Shown piece after piece: positions 27,545-35,264 of a stretch of DNA of 64,000 nucleotides; position 1 is the first letter of the stretch, and the number at the start of each line of letters is the position of its first letter. The stretch covers positions 2,841,547-2,905,546 of the forward strand of contig NZ_CP123897.1 in NCBI RefSeq assembly GCF_029910655.1, read 5' to 3'. The notes under the pieces are model-generated. The model did not search any database and was not told the origin of the DNA. It saw nothing but the letters and a program-made list of their open reading frames with translations. Position numbers and translations under genes: made by a program. This DNA is from Methylomonas sp. UP202. GTDB lineage: Bacteria; Pseudomonadota; Gammaproteobacteria; Methylococcales; Methylomonadaceae.

Positions 27545-27965
27545 TATGTCGGCTTTATTGCGAACGGGCGATGCCCCGCAAATCCCAATAGGAAATCGAC
27601 TTTCGATTTGCCTACGCTAGTAGGGAAACGTGGCAACGGTAATTGGCCCGAAATCCGAAGTTACTGCTCTTAAAGAAACTATTGTCATAGTTAGCGCCTG
27701 AATAGAGCCGAGGAATCTAGCCTCTCGCGTAGGCATATGACATTACATTCTTAAAGAGCAGTATTTCCTAGGTAGGCATGAATCACGCCGTTTTGCTAAG
27801 GCAATGCCTAAATGAACCATCGAGAAAATGACAGTGATATGCCTACAGCGTTAGGGATTTAAGGTGCAAATACCTATGCACTAAGGCGCTTTCCAAGGTT
27901 CGCAATGAACAGAAAACTCCATTAGGCATTGTCCATGTCTATCCCTACAGTTAAGTAATAGGAAA
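27545..27965. other. Candidate origin of transfer with repeated TAGGCAT motifs
   Basis: The 420-bp gene-free spacer between traF and the MobI-like gene holds TAGGCAT at 27730, 27773 and 27923, its complement ATGCCTA at 27804 and 27839, and TGCCTA at 27609. A 9-bp perfect inverted pair, ACTGCTCTT (27663-27671) and AAGAGCAGT (27754-27762), lies among them. In SXT-type elements oriT lies immediately upstream of mobI, so this is the best oriT candidate. No nick site can be identified by eye. Confidence 0.5.
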
Positions 27966-27969
27966 ATTC

Positions 27970-28449
27970 ATGTCCAGCGAACGACCTGTCAACAGTCAGC
28001 TCAATCTTACTGAACAAGCCCTGCTGCATTGGATCGAAACCCGGTGCGATCATCTCCAGGCCCAAGCCAAAGTATTGGTCGACGATTATTGGCGCCAAAT
28101 GAAAAGTCAACGCCAGAAACACAGCAAAAGCGAATCGGGCCGAATCGGCGTCCGCATCCGTTGCCGGGAAAGTCAACGCGCTTTCAGCATTGAGTGGTAC
28201 CGCATGGCCACGTTACGGCAAAACGGTCAAACCAGGCCAATTGCGCAGTACGTTAAGAAAGGCCGAGGCTATCGTTATCCGCTCGGTAACCTGCTGAAGA
28301 ACGAACCCGCCTGGGAGACGGAATTAGTCGAAGAACTGGAAACCGAGTTTGCTCATATCCGGCAACAGCTCGATCGGTTGGGAAAAATTCGGGATGCTGT
28401 GCAGCGTTATTGCAAGGTACTCGATGCCTATGACAAATTCATCGGTTGA
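27970..28449 (+). CDS. MobI-like oriT-associated transfer protein
   Basis: The 159-residue hydrophilic protein reads AQAKVLVDDYWRQMKSQR, GRIGVRIRCRESQRAFSIEWYR, YVKKGRGYRYPLGNLLKNEP and ends in a likely coiled coil (ELETEFAHIRQQLDRLGKIRDAVQRYCKVLD). The layout (DYW, GVR, EWYR, KKG) resembles MobI of SXT/R391 and IncA/C elements, a small protein needed for transfer initiation at the neighbouring oriT. The context fits: repeats upstream, tra genes on one side, relaxase in the same element. I judge the family call likely but not certain. Confidence 0.6.
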   Translation: MSSERPVNSQLNLTEQALLHWIETRCDHLQAQAKVLVDDYWRQMKSQRQKHSKSESGRIGVRIRCRESQRAFSIEWYRMATLRQNGQTRPIAQYVKKGRGYRYPLGNLLKNEPAWETELVEELETEFAHIRQQLDRLGKIRDAVQRYCKVLDAYDKFIG

Positions 28450-28458
28450 GATGGCTAA

Positions 28459-28590
28459 ATGACAGACAACCATTGCCCCAATGGACCTGAGAAAATCATG
28501 GTGCCGGATCGGTCTGTCACGGACAACGTTAAAATTTTTGAGTGTCTGGTCAATAGGTTTTTACTGATGCAAGGTACGGGACAAAAGTAG
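28459..28590 (+). CDS. Possible 43-residue small protein
   Basis: An ATG-initiated frame of 44 codons begins 9 bp after the MobI-like stop, on the same strand (MTDNHCPNGPEKIMVPDRS at its start). GAGATGGC upstream could be a weak ribosome site. It has no recognisable motif and might be chance. Confidence 0.25.
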   Translation: MTDNHCPNGPEKIMVPDRSVTDNVKIFECLVNRFLLMQGTGQK

Positions 28591-28647
28591 CCCACCAATC
28601 TAATTCGCGCAGTTACAAAACCGCGCGCGACCTACAGTGTCACACCA

Positions 28648-29085
28648 CTATGCATAGGCGTTTATTACAGTCTTTTGGGTAAAATCTTGTCCTTGAAACG
28701 ATTCCATCTTTCGTATTTGCTCATCGAGCTTTGTCGTGTCTAACCCAGCTTTTTTGCTGGTTTCTGACATTTGTTTGTAAATCGCCAAGTAATTTGATTT
28801 GACATCTTGGATGCCTTCGAATTGTGGTCGGATATCTTTCGTGAAATCCAATCCGTTAATCGGCATAACATTAAATGCATCCACTCCCAATTGACCCGTG
28901 TAAACTAAACCGCCAAATTCACGGGGAGACATATTGGTAAAATCAATGACATTAGCTCCACTGGGCTTTGAATTTATATTCGAAGCGGTTTGGTCTGCTT
29001 CGGGAAGTTGTGATGAAGTATTCCTTTTTTCTGTTCCGTAAACCTGTTGCAGTCCATAAGGATTAGAAACTGATGATGTAATCAT
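28648..29085 (-). CDS. Unknown element-borne protein A (six-gene cluster)
   Basis: The ATG at 29085 has AAGGAG upstream at good distance, giving 145 residues; the longer frame adds an implausible cysteine-containing leader. There is no signal peptide or membrane helix. The N-terminal ~45 residues are rich in Ser, Asn and Gln and probably disordered (SSVSNPYGLQQVYG). VIDFTNMSPREFGGLVYTGQLGVD follows; a related NISPHDLAVLGGYL occurs in protein C. It is the last gene of six on the minus strand between the MobI-like gene and trfA. Family not recognised. Confidence 0.6.
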   Translation of the reverse strand: MITSSVSNPYGLQQVYGTEKRNTSSQLPEADQTASNINSKPSGANVIDFTNMSPREFGGLVYTGQLGVDAFNVMPINGLDFTKDIRPQFEGIQDVKSNYLAIYKQMSETSKKAGLDTTKLDEQIRKMESFQGQDFTQKTVINAYA

Positions 29086-29123
29086 GATTGACTCCTTAAA
29101 TTGACACTTGCAAAATATAGGTA

Positions 29124-29678
29124 TCAAAAATATTTTGTGAATTGATCGATTCTTGTCGCTTTTTGATAATCGCTTGGAAGATTTTTATTAAATTCCATAA
29201 TGCTTTTAAATATGTCCGCTCCGCTAGCGCCATTCGCCTTCATATTAGTGTAAAGTTGGATACGCTGATCTCGTATCGAAGAGGCTTGAGTCTCAAATTC
29301 GGCCTGCCCTTGCGTCATCTGCGCCCAAGCCTCAGTGTCATTTACGGTTGGCAAATGACCATTAACCATAGGGATTGGTTTCAAGTCGATTGAATAGGCA
29401 TATGCTTGGGCCATTTCATCTGCAAATTCAGGATCGTTGTTAACATTATCGATAAGCTTTTTTGCGGCTACCGATACGGGATCGGCTGCATCTTTGGATG
29501 GCTGAGAGGCCTCATTTAATGCTCGATAGGCATTATCGCTAATACTCACGGAATCGGCGTTTGCCAATCTGGTATTGGTATTGTCGCTCTTAAACACATT
29601 ACTATTAGCTTGATAATTGCTGGCAACTGATGAAGTGCCGTAAGTCGGGTGCGTATTCGATGTCGTGTTTACAAACAT
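29124..29678 (-). CDS. Unknown element-borne protein B (six-gene cluster)
   Basis: The 184-residue product has a Ser/Asn/Thr-rich N-terminus without signal peptide, then ADSVSISDNAYRAL. The C-terminal half (ASSIRDQRIQLYTNMKANGASGADIFKSIMEFNKNLPSDY) aligns with ASQYRQAAVKLYDSAKATGVSAGEIVNRLYDLQAQQPARF of protein E, so the two are paralogues. The SISDxAxRAL motif resembles segments in exported flagellar/type III-type proteins, but this is only a likeness. AGGAGATAG lies upstream of the ATG. Family not recognised. Confidence 0.6.
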   Translation of the reverse strand: MFVNTTSNTHPTYGTSSVASNYQANSNVFKSDNTNTRLANADSVSISDNAYRALNEASQPSKDAADPVSVAAKKLIDNVNNDPEFADEMAQAYAYSIDLKPIPMVNGHLPTVNDTEAWAQMTQGQAEFETQASSIRDQRIQLYTNMKANGASGADIFKSIMEFNKNLPSDYQKATRIDQFTKYF

Positions 29679-29915
29679 GTTCTATCTCCTTATTAAACCT
29701 GTAATTCAAACATTCAAAATCAGTTTTTAAGTTAGCAGCATGATTTGTGCCAGCGAATTTTGACAGTTTTATGGCGTTCTGATGGCTGTTTTCGGCATCG
29801 GCTTGCCACCAGTTAAGGCTAGCATCAATATTAAGCGGCAATGTTTTGCCGTATTGCCGACCTGGCTTTCTGGCTCTAAATTTTTGATATTCCGGGCTTC
29901 GTCAATTGCCAAATT

Positions 29916-30413
29916 TCACGCGTTGGCGTCGATCTGGGAGCCAACTCTTAACGACGTTATGGCATTGTCCAGATTGTAGAGTGTGTGAAGCACATTGCCC
30001 AAAAAACGCCTGGCATCGTCCCACCCTTGTTCGCCACTGTCGATCGCGCGATTAACGAGAGCATAGCGCCTTTCGTATTCCTGGATAGCATCTATAGGCT
30101 TAACGGGGTTCAAGTCGTATTGGTCATCGTTGACCGTCAATACCAGAAATTCCCCGGTGGCATTGTCGGAAATCTCGCCGTTAAAATTCAAATAACCGCC
30201 CAACACGGCGAGGTCATGCGGCGAAATATTGTGCAAATCCACGTTCGCCAGTTTTTGTTTCAGTTCATCCGGTTTCAAGGCTATTTGTTTGGCGTCAAAC
30301 CGCTGGCCGATTGGCGTGCTATCAGCGGTCTTGAATCGATTTTGCCAAGGCATGGGATCGACTTTTTCCAAGAAACGATAGTGATGTTGGGATGAATTTG
30401 GACCAATCTGCAT
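29916..30413 (-). CDS. Unknown element-borne protein C (six-gene cluster)
   Basis: The 165-residue product has AAGGAG about 6 bp before its ATG. The first 45 residues are polar with no signal sequence; KLANVDLHNISPHDLAVLGGYL follows and resembles VIDFTNMSPREFGGLVYTG of protein A. The C-terminal part (YERRYALVNRAIDSGEQGWDDARRFLGNVLHTLYNLDNAI) looks helical. A 237-bp gap with no gene separates it from protein B. Function unknown. Confidence 0.55.
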   Translation of the reverse strand: MQIGPNSSQHHYRFLEKVDPMPWQNRFKTADSTPIGQRFDAKQIALKPDELKQKLANVDLHNISPHDLAVLGGYLNFNGEISDNATGEFLVLTVNDDQYDLNPVKPIDAIQEYERRYALVNRAIDSGEQGWDDARRFLGNVLHTLYNLDNAITSLRVGSQIDANA

Positions 30414-30597
30414 TTACACTCCTTAAACCGGTTTGAGGTTTGAGCACAACGCTTAGGAAACCTTCTGCCGTCTGAACAGTTGTCGGCCGGAGTGAAGAAT
30501 ATTTGAGTAAAAATAATTGGCTGATCCGTTAGCCTGGCCTGGATGCCTCGTGGCTGCAAATTCTTGTCGGTTGTGGGGTTGCTTTGCCTTAATGTGC

Positions 30598-31380
30598 TTA
30601 CGCCAGCAACCTTTTCATATCGCTAAAAAATGCCTTGTCACGTGCATATTGATCGGAGGGTGTCGAGGCTTTGGCGTATTCCAGCCAGGCCAGAAATTTA
30701 TCAACGCCCTCGCGGTAGCTGTCGATTTGATCAGTAGGGGCCAAGGCTTTGCTGGTTTGGTCGTTGACGTTGATCCCATACAGCATGATATGCATCTGAA
30801 GCTGATACGTCATCATGTCGCCTTCATCCATGTTTTGCGTCGCCGTTAACCACGCTTGCTTGACTTGTTCCGGCGCGTCGAGCGGCGGAAAGGTGATGGT
30901 TTTACCCGCGCCGACTTCCTGAATGCCATCGTGATTGAAATCGACCTGATAACCTTCCGGTAGCAGCAAATTGTAGGCGCCTTCCTTGCTCATCGTCGAG
31001 GCGTCGAAGGGCTCGGCCAGACAATGCGCGCGCTGTACCACGCCTTGTTCTTGCGGCGACAGGCTTTGCAAAAACGCGACCGGATTTTCCATGCCGCCTT
31101 GGCTATAGGCGCGATTTAAAATGGCGGCATAAGCGGTCTGATCGTTGGCACTGGTGCCGCGCACTGCAGCCATTTCGGTGTAAGTCAAGCCCATGACATC
31201 CGCCATGGTGGTCGTTGCGTTTTGTGTAGCGGCGTCCGACGACGAGCCGGTTGGCGGGGCGGATTGGTATCGCGCATAGGCAGCTTTAAAGTCGGTGAAA
31301 AAATTCGCGTCCGGACTTTGAATCAAATGGCGCTGTTGGATGGCGTTTGGCGTGGTGTTATTGACGTTTTGAATATTCAT
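30598..31380 (-). CDS. Unknown element-borne protein D (six-gene cluster)
   Basis: The 260-residue product begins MNIQNVNNTTPNAIQQ, similar in style to protein F (MTSINVSNTTASP). It has no signal peptide or membrane helix. One region, LLLPEGYQVDFNHDGIQEVGAG, contains an EF-hand-like D-x-N-x-D-G loop that might bind calcium. FLQSLSPQEQGVVQRAH and a C-terminal helical domain flank it. The ribosome site is AAGGAA upstream. The family is not recognised; it is the second-largest of the six genes. Confidence 0.6.
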   Translation of the reverse strand: MNIQNVNNTTPNAIQQRHLIQSPDANFFTDFKAAYARYQSAPPTGSSSDAATQNATTTMADVMGLTYTEMAAVRGTSANDQTAYAAILNRAYSQGGMENPVAFLQSLSPQEQGVVQRAHCLAEPFDASTMSKEGAYNLLLPEGYQVDFNHDGIQEVGAGKTITFPPLDAPEQVKQAWLTATQNMDEGDMMTYQLQMHIMLYGINVNDQTSKALAPTDQIDSYREGVDKFLAWLEYAKASTPSDQYARDKAFFSDMKRLLA

Positions 31381-31453
31381 GGCTAATTCCTTGCAAATGG
31401 CAGACTGCTATAAAAATGGGCGGTGGCGTTTGAATAAATTGGGAAAGCGCAAG

Positions 31454-32032
31454 TCAGCCGGCTGCTGCCGGCCACATCATCATGGCCCGGAAGCGGGCCG
31501 GCTGTTGCGCTTGCAAGTCGTACAAGCGATTGACGATTTCACCGGCGCTAACGCCAGTCGCCTTGGCTGAATCGTACAACTTAACCGCCGCTTGCCGGTA
31601 TTGGCTGGCCTGCTTTGTGAAGTAGGCTTTGCTTTCTTCGGTGACCAGTTCACCACTGGTGTAATGCAGCAGATCGTTCGGCGAAGCCCCCAAGCTAATC
31701 AAACCACCCCCGCCTTGCCCGTCCAATAGCGGTTCGTGCGCCAGAGCGTAGGCAAATTGTTCAAAGTCGCTGGAATGGGGATTCGCCAAAGCGGCGTTGC
31801 GCAGAAAGTTTTGTCCGGTGGTTTTTTCTGCCATGAGTTGCTGGAACGTGGCGTTTGCTTGAGTGTCGGTGTTGGCTGTCAACGCTCGCCGGCCAGCGTC
31901 GCTGATGCTGACAGTGTCTTGCGTAGCCGTTTGGCTTAGCGGGCCATTATGCGTTTGCACGGTCCGCTGGGCGTTGAACGAGGTGTAATTGAACGAAAAA
32001 TGGTTGGCTATGGCTTGAATGGTAGATGTCAT
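31454..32032 (-). CDS. Unknown element-borne protein E (six-gene cluster)
   Basis: The ATG at 32032 has AGGAGACGCC upstream and gives 192 residues; the longer frame adds a leader unlike its neighbours. The N-terminus is polar (STIQAIANHFSFNYTSF), followed by QDTVSISDAGRRAL, the motif shared with protein B. The C-terminal half is paralogous to B (A-x-x-YR-x3-V-x-LY-x3-KA-x-G-x-SA). No export signal of the general pathway is seen. Family not recognised. Confidence 0.6.
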   Translation of the reverse strand: MTSTIQAIANHFSFNYTSFNAQRTVQTHNGPLSQTATQDTVSISDAGRRALTANTDTQANATFQQLMAEKTTGQNFLRNAALANPHSSDFEQFAYALAHEPLLDGQGGGGLISLGASPNDLLHYTSGELVTEESKAYFTKQASQYRQAAVKLYDSAKATGVSAGEIVNRLYDLQAQQPARFRAMMMWPAAAG

Positions 32033-32199
32033 GGGCGTCTCCTGTGACAAATCGGCTTGCTCAAACGTGACGCAATGCCCATGCCATCTAGTATTCGCCA
32101 TAATTACCGGCGTACAGCGAGATTTCCAATGTCCGAGAAACTAAAAAACGGCAAGAATTTGCCGGAAGCCGCGTCAAAACATCTGGGCGGCAGCTTAAA

Positions 32200-33189
32200 C
32201 TAAACCCGCGTATCGATAGTCGTTGTTTTGGCAAGCAATTTTGCTAACTCGGTAGGTTCGGTAGCCGGATTTTGCTGCATCTTGGCGAGTCCGGACAGGC
32301 GCGACATTTGGTCAATGAGGTTAAGATTACCGTCGCTCGAATGTAGTAATGCCAGTTGATAAGCTGCCATGATTTGTTTGCGCTCTGTTTTACTGAGGTG
32401 CTGCCAAGGTTGATCGTTGGCGTCTTTTGCGGTGCTGGTCCCAGTTTCCCATTTGGCGCCTTGATAGGGATGATCAATACGGTACAAGGCTTGAGCCAAG
32501 CCAGGATCGGACGGGGTAAAGGCTTGCGCGGTTCGGGATGCCGCATTATCTGCCGATTGGCTATTTTGCGATGTCAATGCAGGAATGAATTTTTCCAACG
32601 CATCAAAGCTAACGGCGTGCGTCAAACCACTGATTTGCGGGTTCAGCAAATAGGCCAAAAAACCTTTGTCGATCTCGGTGGATTCCACCGAGGGATCAGT
32701 CAATATCCGCTTGACCTGCTCGGCGTCTTGAGGGTTGTATTTGCCTACCCAAGGATTGCCTTCTGCGTCATAGATACCTGATTGGCCGGCGATCTCCCCG
32801 GTGTTATTACCCGTCGCCTGTAGGAAGCGGTAGTTTGCCAAATCAAACGCAAAATTATCGACTTGTTTAAGATCCGTACCGCTGGACTGCGCATACTCGT
32901 AGGCGCGTTCCATCAGTTTTCTGTCCGCCTGCGTAAGGAAACTGGCGGAATTGCCGCTCAGGTTATTGGTCGTAAACGCCGTTGCGACCTCGGGAGTGGC
33001 GTTCGGGTCGTTGGTATGGAATAACCTCGACAACAGCATTGCATGCCCGCTGAAAGTCGCTGTGTCAGTGGTGTGCTTGGATGAAGCCGAACTGTTGTTG
33101 CCTTGTTTTTCAGTCGATTGCGAAGCACTTCGTTTCTGCGAAATTGCCGAAGGAGATGCCGTAGTATTCGATACATTGATGCTGGTCAT
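32200..33189 (-). CDS. Unknown element-borne protein F (six-gene cluster)
   Basis: The 329-residue product is the largest of the cluster and probably its first gene. The ATG at 33189 is favoured because GGAG lies 8 bp upstream, whereas the ATG two codons earlier is too close. Residues 1-45 are Ser/Thr/Asn-rich (MTSINVSNTTASP), then DTATFSGHAMLLSRLF, again in the style of the VSIS motif of B and E. LTQADRKLMERAYEYAQSSGTDLKQVDNFAFDLANYRF and YDAEGNPWVGKYNPQDAEQVKRIL follow. No signal peptide or membrane helix is seen, and the family is unknown. Confidence 0.6.
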   Translation of the reverse strand: MTSINVSNTTASPSAISQKRSASQSTEKQGNNSSASSKHTTDTATFSGHAMLLSRLFHTNDPNATPEVATAFTTNNLSGNSASFLTQADRKLMERAYEYAQSSGTDLKQVDNFAFDLANYRFLQATGNNTGEIAGQSGIYDAEGNPWVGKYNPQDAEQVKRILTDPSVESTEIDKGFLAYLLNPQISGLTHAVSFDALEKFIPALTSQNSQSADNAASRTAQAFTPSDPGLAQALYRIDHPYQGAKWETGTSTAKDANDQPWQHLSKTERKQIMAAYQLALLHSSDGNLNLIDQMSRLSGLAKMQQNPATEPTELAKLLAKTTTIDTRV

Positions 33190-33474
33190 ATTCATTTCTC
33201 CAATTTCGAGAAAAACTCTAACTACATAGTTTAGCGGCATTCGGCACTTTTTTTAAACACTAAAAACGCGGAACGCAAATTACCGCACAACGGGGTCGGG
33301 TCTTTTTAAAAATAGCTTGAAGGACTGTTTATCAACCATTCTTGTCACGCCGTTCAAGTGTCCAGAACTGTTCAATTGTCATACGACCACCAAACGCGAT
33401 TCCATGTGCGACAAGCGGCAACCACCTCACTAACATTCGTTTCAAAAACTAAATCCTGGCCATCACCAAGCCCT

Positions 33475-33784
33475 ATATATAGATTAAATAAAGATTATAT
33501 ATAGATTAGCACCCTCAAATTTCAGCACAATAAAATCGCCACAGCCCACGAATAGCATGGCCTGCGGTGATTTCACGTTTCACTCGAAGCGTCGGTCTAA
33601 TGCCGTGTCAAACGTCGGCCTAATGCCGTGCTTTTTGTCGGTCTAATGCCGTGCCCGTCGGTCTAATGCCGTTACCTTGTCGGCCGAATGCCGTGCCTCC
33701 GTCGGTCTAATGCCGTATCCGCGTCGGCCTAATGCCGTATCGAGAGGCTTCGACCGACCCAAAATAGCGTCGGTCTAATGCCGT
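33475..33784. other. Iteron-type replication origin (oriV) beside trfA
   Basis: Eight direct repeats of GTCGGYCKAATGCCGT start at 33591, 33614, 33637, 33657, 33679, 33701, 33723 and 33769. They are spaced 20-23 bp apart, about two helical turns, except the last (46 bp). On the far side is an AT-rich stretch with a 13-bp direct repeat, TATATATAGATTA, at 33475-33487 and 33497-33509, a plausible DNA unwinding element. The array ends 6 bp from the trfA stop codon. Iterons, AT-rich region and initiator gene together make a strong oriV call. Confidence 0.88.
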
Positions 33785-33789
33785 GCTTT

Positions 33790-34659
33790 TTAGTGCTGCT
33801 GGTCGTACAGAAAACGCTGTTGACTGGGCGTCGGCTGGCGTTTGATTTTCACCATATCATCAGCGAATTCAAAGCTAGCTAGAGTGCCGATGTTCACCAA
33901 GGCCTCTAACGCTTTACCCAGCCGATACTTGAAATCGCGCAGGGTTTTCGCGCCACTGCCGCTCAGTCGGTGAATGGTGGTAATTTTCATCGGGAACGGC
34001 GAGGCATGAGACGACAGGAAACCGTGTAGCCATAAGGCCAAGGGCTGCTTGCGTAATTTCTGCCGCTGCTCGAATTCGATATAGGTGTAGCCCTCCTCGA
34101 ACAGGCGCAGCATGGATTCGGTCAATTCCACCACATAGCGCTGCGTTCGTTCATCACGGTAATAGCGCAAGAAGCCTTTTTCACCGAAGGCATCCCGGCC
34201 GTGAAAGGTAATTTCGACAAAGGCGCCACCTAAGCGGGCCATCGATTCCTTCAACCATTCATGTTGGCTTTTTCCGCTACCGCGACCCAATGCCGTCAAC
34301 AGGGCATGGGCACTGAAGGTCACGCTAAATCCCGGTAATTGTTGCCGGGACAAATGCACGATCTGCATCCAGACATCGAGATCCGATTGATTGAGCTGTA
34401 TACCAAGATAACGAACCTCGATGCCATCGACCGCAGCCAACAGAGTGCGTTTTTTGTAAGCAATGCGCTCCTTGCCTTGGATGCCGGCGAACAATGCACT
34501 CCGTAAGCAAGCATTGGGCGTACCGCGTATCGCCGCCGGCCAATTGGGTAGTGAAGTCATGGGTTCGACGACCTGCAATTTGGCTTTTTTCCGCTCCGTG
34601 AGAGACTGAAAACGTTCGGTGAGATTGTCGAGCGAATGGTTTGTGCTATTTCTGTCCAT
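33790..34659 (-). CDS. trfA: TrfA-type plasmid replication initiator
   Basis: The 289-residue protein matches the TrfA family: LPNWPAAIRGTPNACLRSALFAGIQGKERIAYKKR, VDGIEVRYLGIQLNQSDLDVWMQIVHL, LLTALGRGSGKSQHEWLKESMARL and a C-terminal winged-helix region (LRKQPLALWLHGFLSSHASPFPMKITTIHRLSG). TrfA binds iterons and opens the origin of IncP-type plasmids. Eight iterons lie directly 3' of the gene, and the frame is intact, so the element may once have been, or may still act as, a plasmid. A lipoprotein gene is 10 bp upstream on the same strand. Confidence 0.88.
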   Translation of the reverse strand: MDRNSTNHSLDNLTERFQSLTERKKAKLQVVEPMTSLPNWPAAIRGTPNACLRSALFAGIQGKERIAYKKRTLLAAVDGIEVRYLGIQLNQSDLDVWMQIVHLSRQQLPGFSVTFSAHALLTALGRGSGKSQHEWLKESMARLGGAFVEITFHGRDAFGEKGFLRYYRDERTQRYVVELTESMLRLFEEGYTYIEFEQRQKLRKQPLALWLHGFLSSHASPFPMKITTIHRLSGSGAKTLRDFKYRLGKALEALVNIGTLASFEFADDMVKIKRQPTPSQQRFLYDQQH

Positions 34660-34669
34660 GACGGCCGCC

Positions 34670-35134
34670 TCACTTCTTCAAGCTGCCAGGATTGCAGCCA
34701 TGGCTCAGCACGTTGTGCGGGATAGTCATGGTTTTAACTAAGGCCTGCTCCTCCGGCGTCATATCGAGTTGGTGATGGCAATATTTTCGCCAGGCGCGTT
34801 CGATGGCCAATGCATCGTCATCAGGGCTATCTGAGATGTGGGAAGTGCTGACATTAAGGACATGACCCGCTACGTCGTCACTTGCCGCGTAAACGCCAAG
34901 CGGCTGATCGACTTGCCTGACAACGTGTTCCATTGCTGCAGATCGCAGCACTGAACCGCCCAATCCTCCTGTCTGCCAAGCATTATCCAAGCGCCAGGGT
35001 TGTTCGGGTTGAACCGGCACAATCGATTCGATGACGGTCTCGCTCACGGCGGCATCGGGCCGATTCAGTGAAGTGCAGGCCGAGCCGCACATTGCGGACA
35101 TAAGACAATAGATTGCGAGCGATTTGGATTTCAT
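34670..35134 (-). CDS. Predicted lipoprotein upstream of trfA
   Basis: The 154-residue protein begins with a lipoprotein-type signal (LAIYCLMSAMCGSACTSLN). The rest is hydrophilic (PWRLDNAWQTGGLGGSVLRSAAMEHVVRQ, AIERAWRKYCHHQLDMTPEEQALV). It is separated from trfA by 10 bp and divergent from the relaxase gene, sharing the intergenic region that carries the 34-bp inverted repeat. I do not recognise the family; a mating-channel or exclusion role is possible but unproven. Confidence 0.65.
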   Translation of the reverse strand: MKSKSLAIYCLMSAMCGSACTSLNRPDAAVSETVIESIVPVQPEQPWRLDNAWQTGGLGGSVLRSAAMEHVVRQVDQPLGVYAASDDVAGHVLNVSTSHISDSPDDDALAIERAWRKYCHHQLDMTPEEQALVKTMTIPHNVLSHGCNPGSLKK

Positions 35135-35194
35135 GAGAGCTCCAGAGTAATTAAAGGGAGCTCGTTACACTAAACACTCTTTTGCTAGGCCTGC

Positions 35195-35228
35195 TTGCAG
35201 CTGACGTCAAATTCGTCGTCAGCTGCAA
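35195..35228. promoter_or_regulatory. 34-bp perfect inverted repeat before the relaxase gene
   Basis: Arms TTGCAGCTGACG (35195-35206) and CGTCAGCTGCAA (35217-35228) are perfect reverse complements around a 10-bp spacer. The site ends 36 bp before the relaxase ATG and lies 60 bp before the divergent lipoprotein gene. It duplicates the site before traF in arm sequence, spacer length and distance to the start codon. Confidence 0.65.
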
Positions 35229-35264
35229 ACGACGATTGAAAAATTCCCGGCAAGATGCGGCGTT

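Noticed and set aside
33591..33784. Regular short repeats considered as a CRISPR array
   Set aside because: Repeats are 16 bp with 4-7 bp gaps, far too short for spacers, and a TrfA gene adjoins; iterons explain them.
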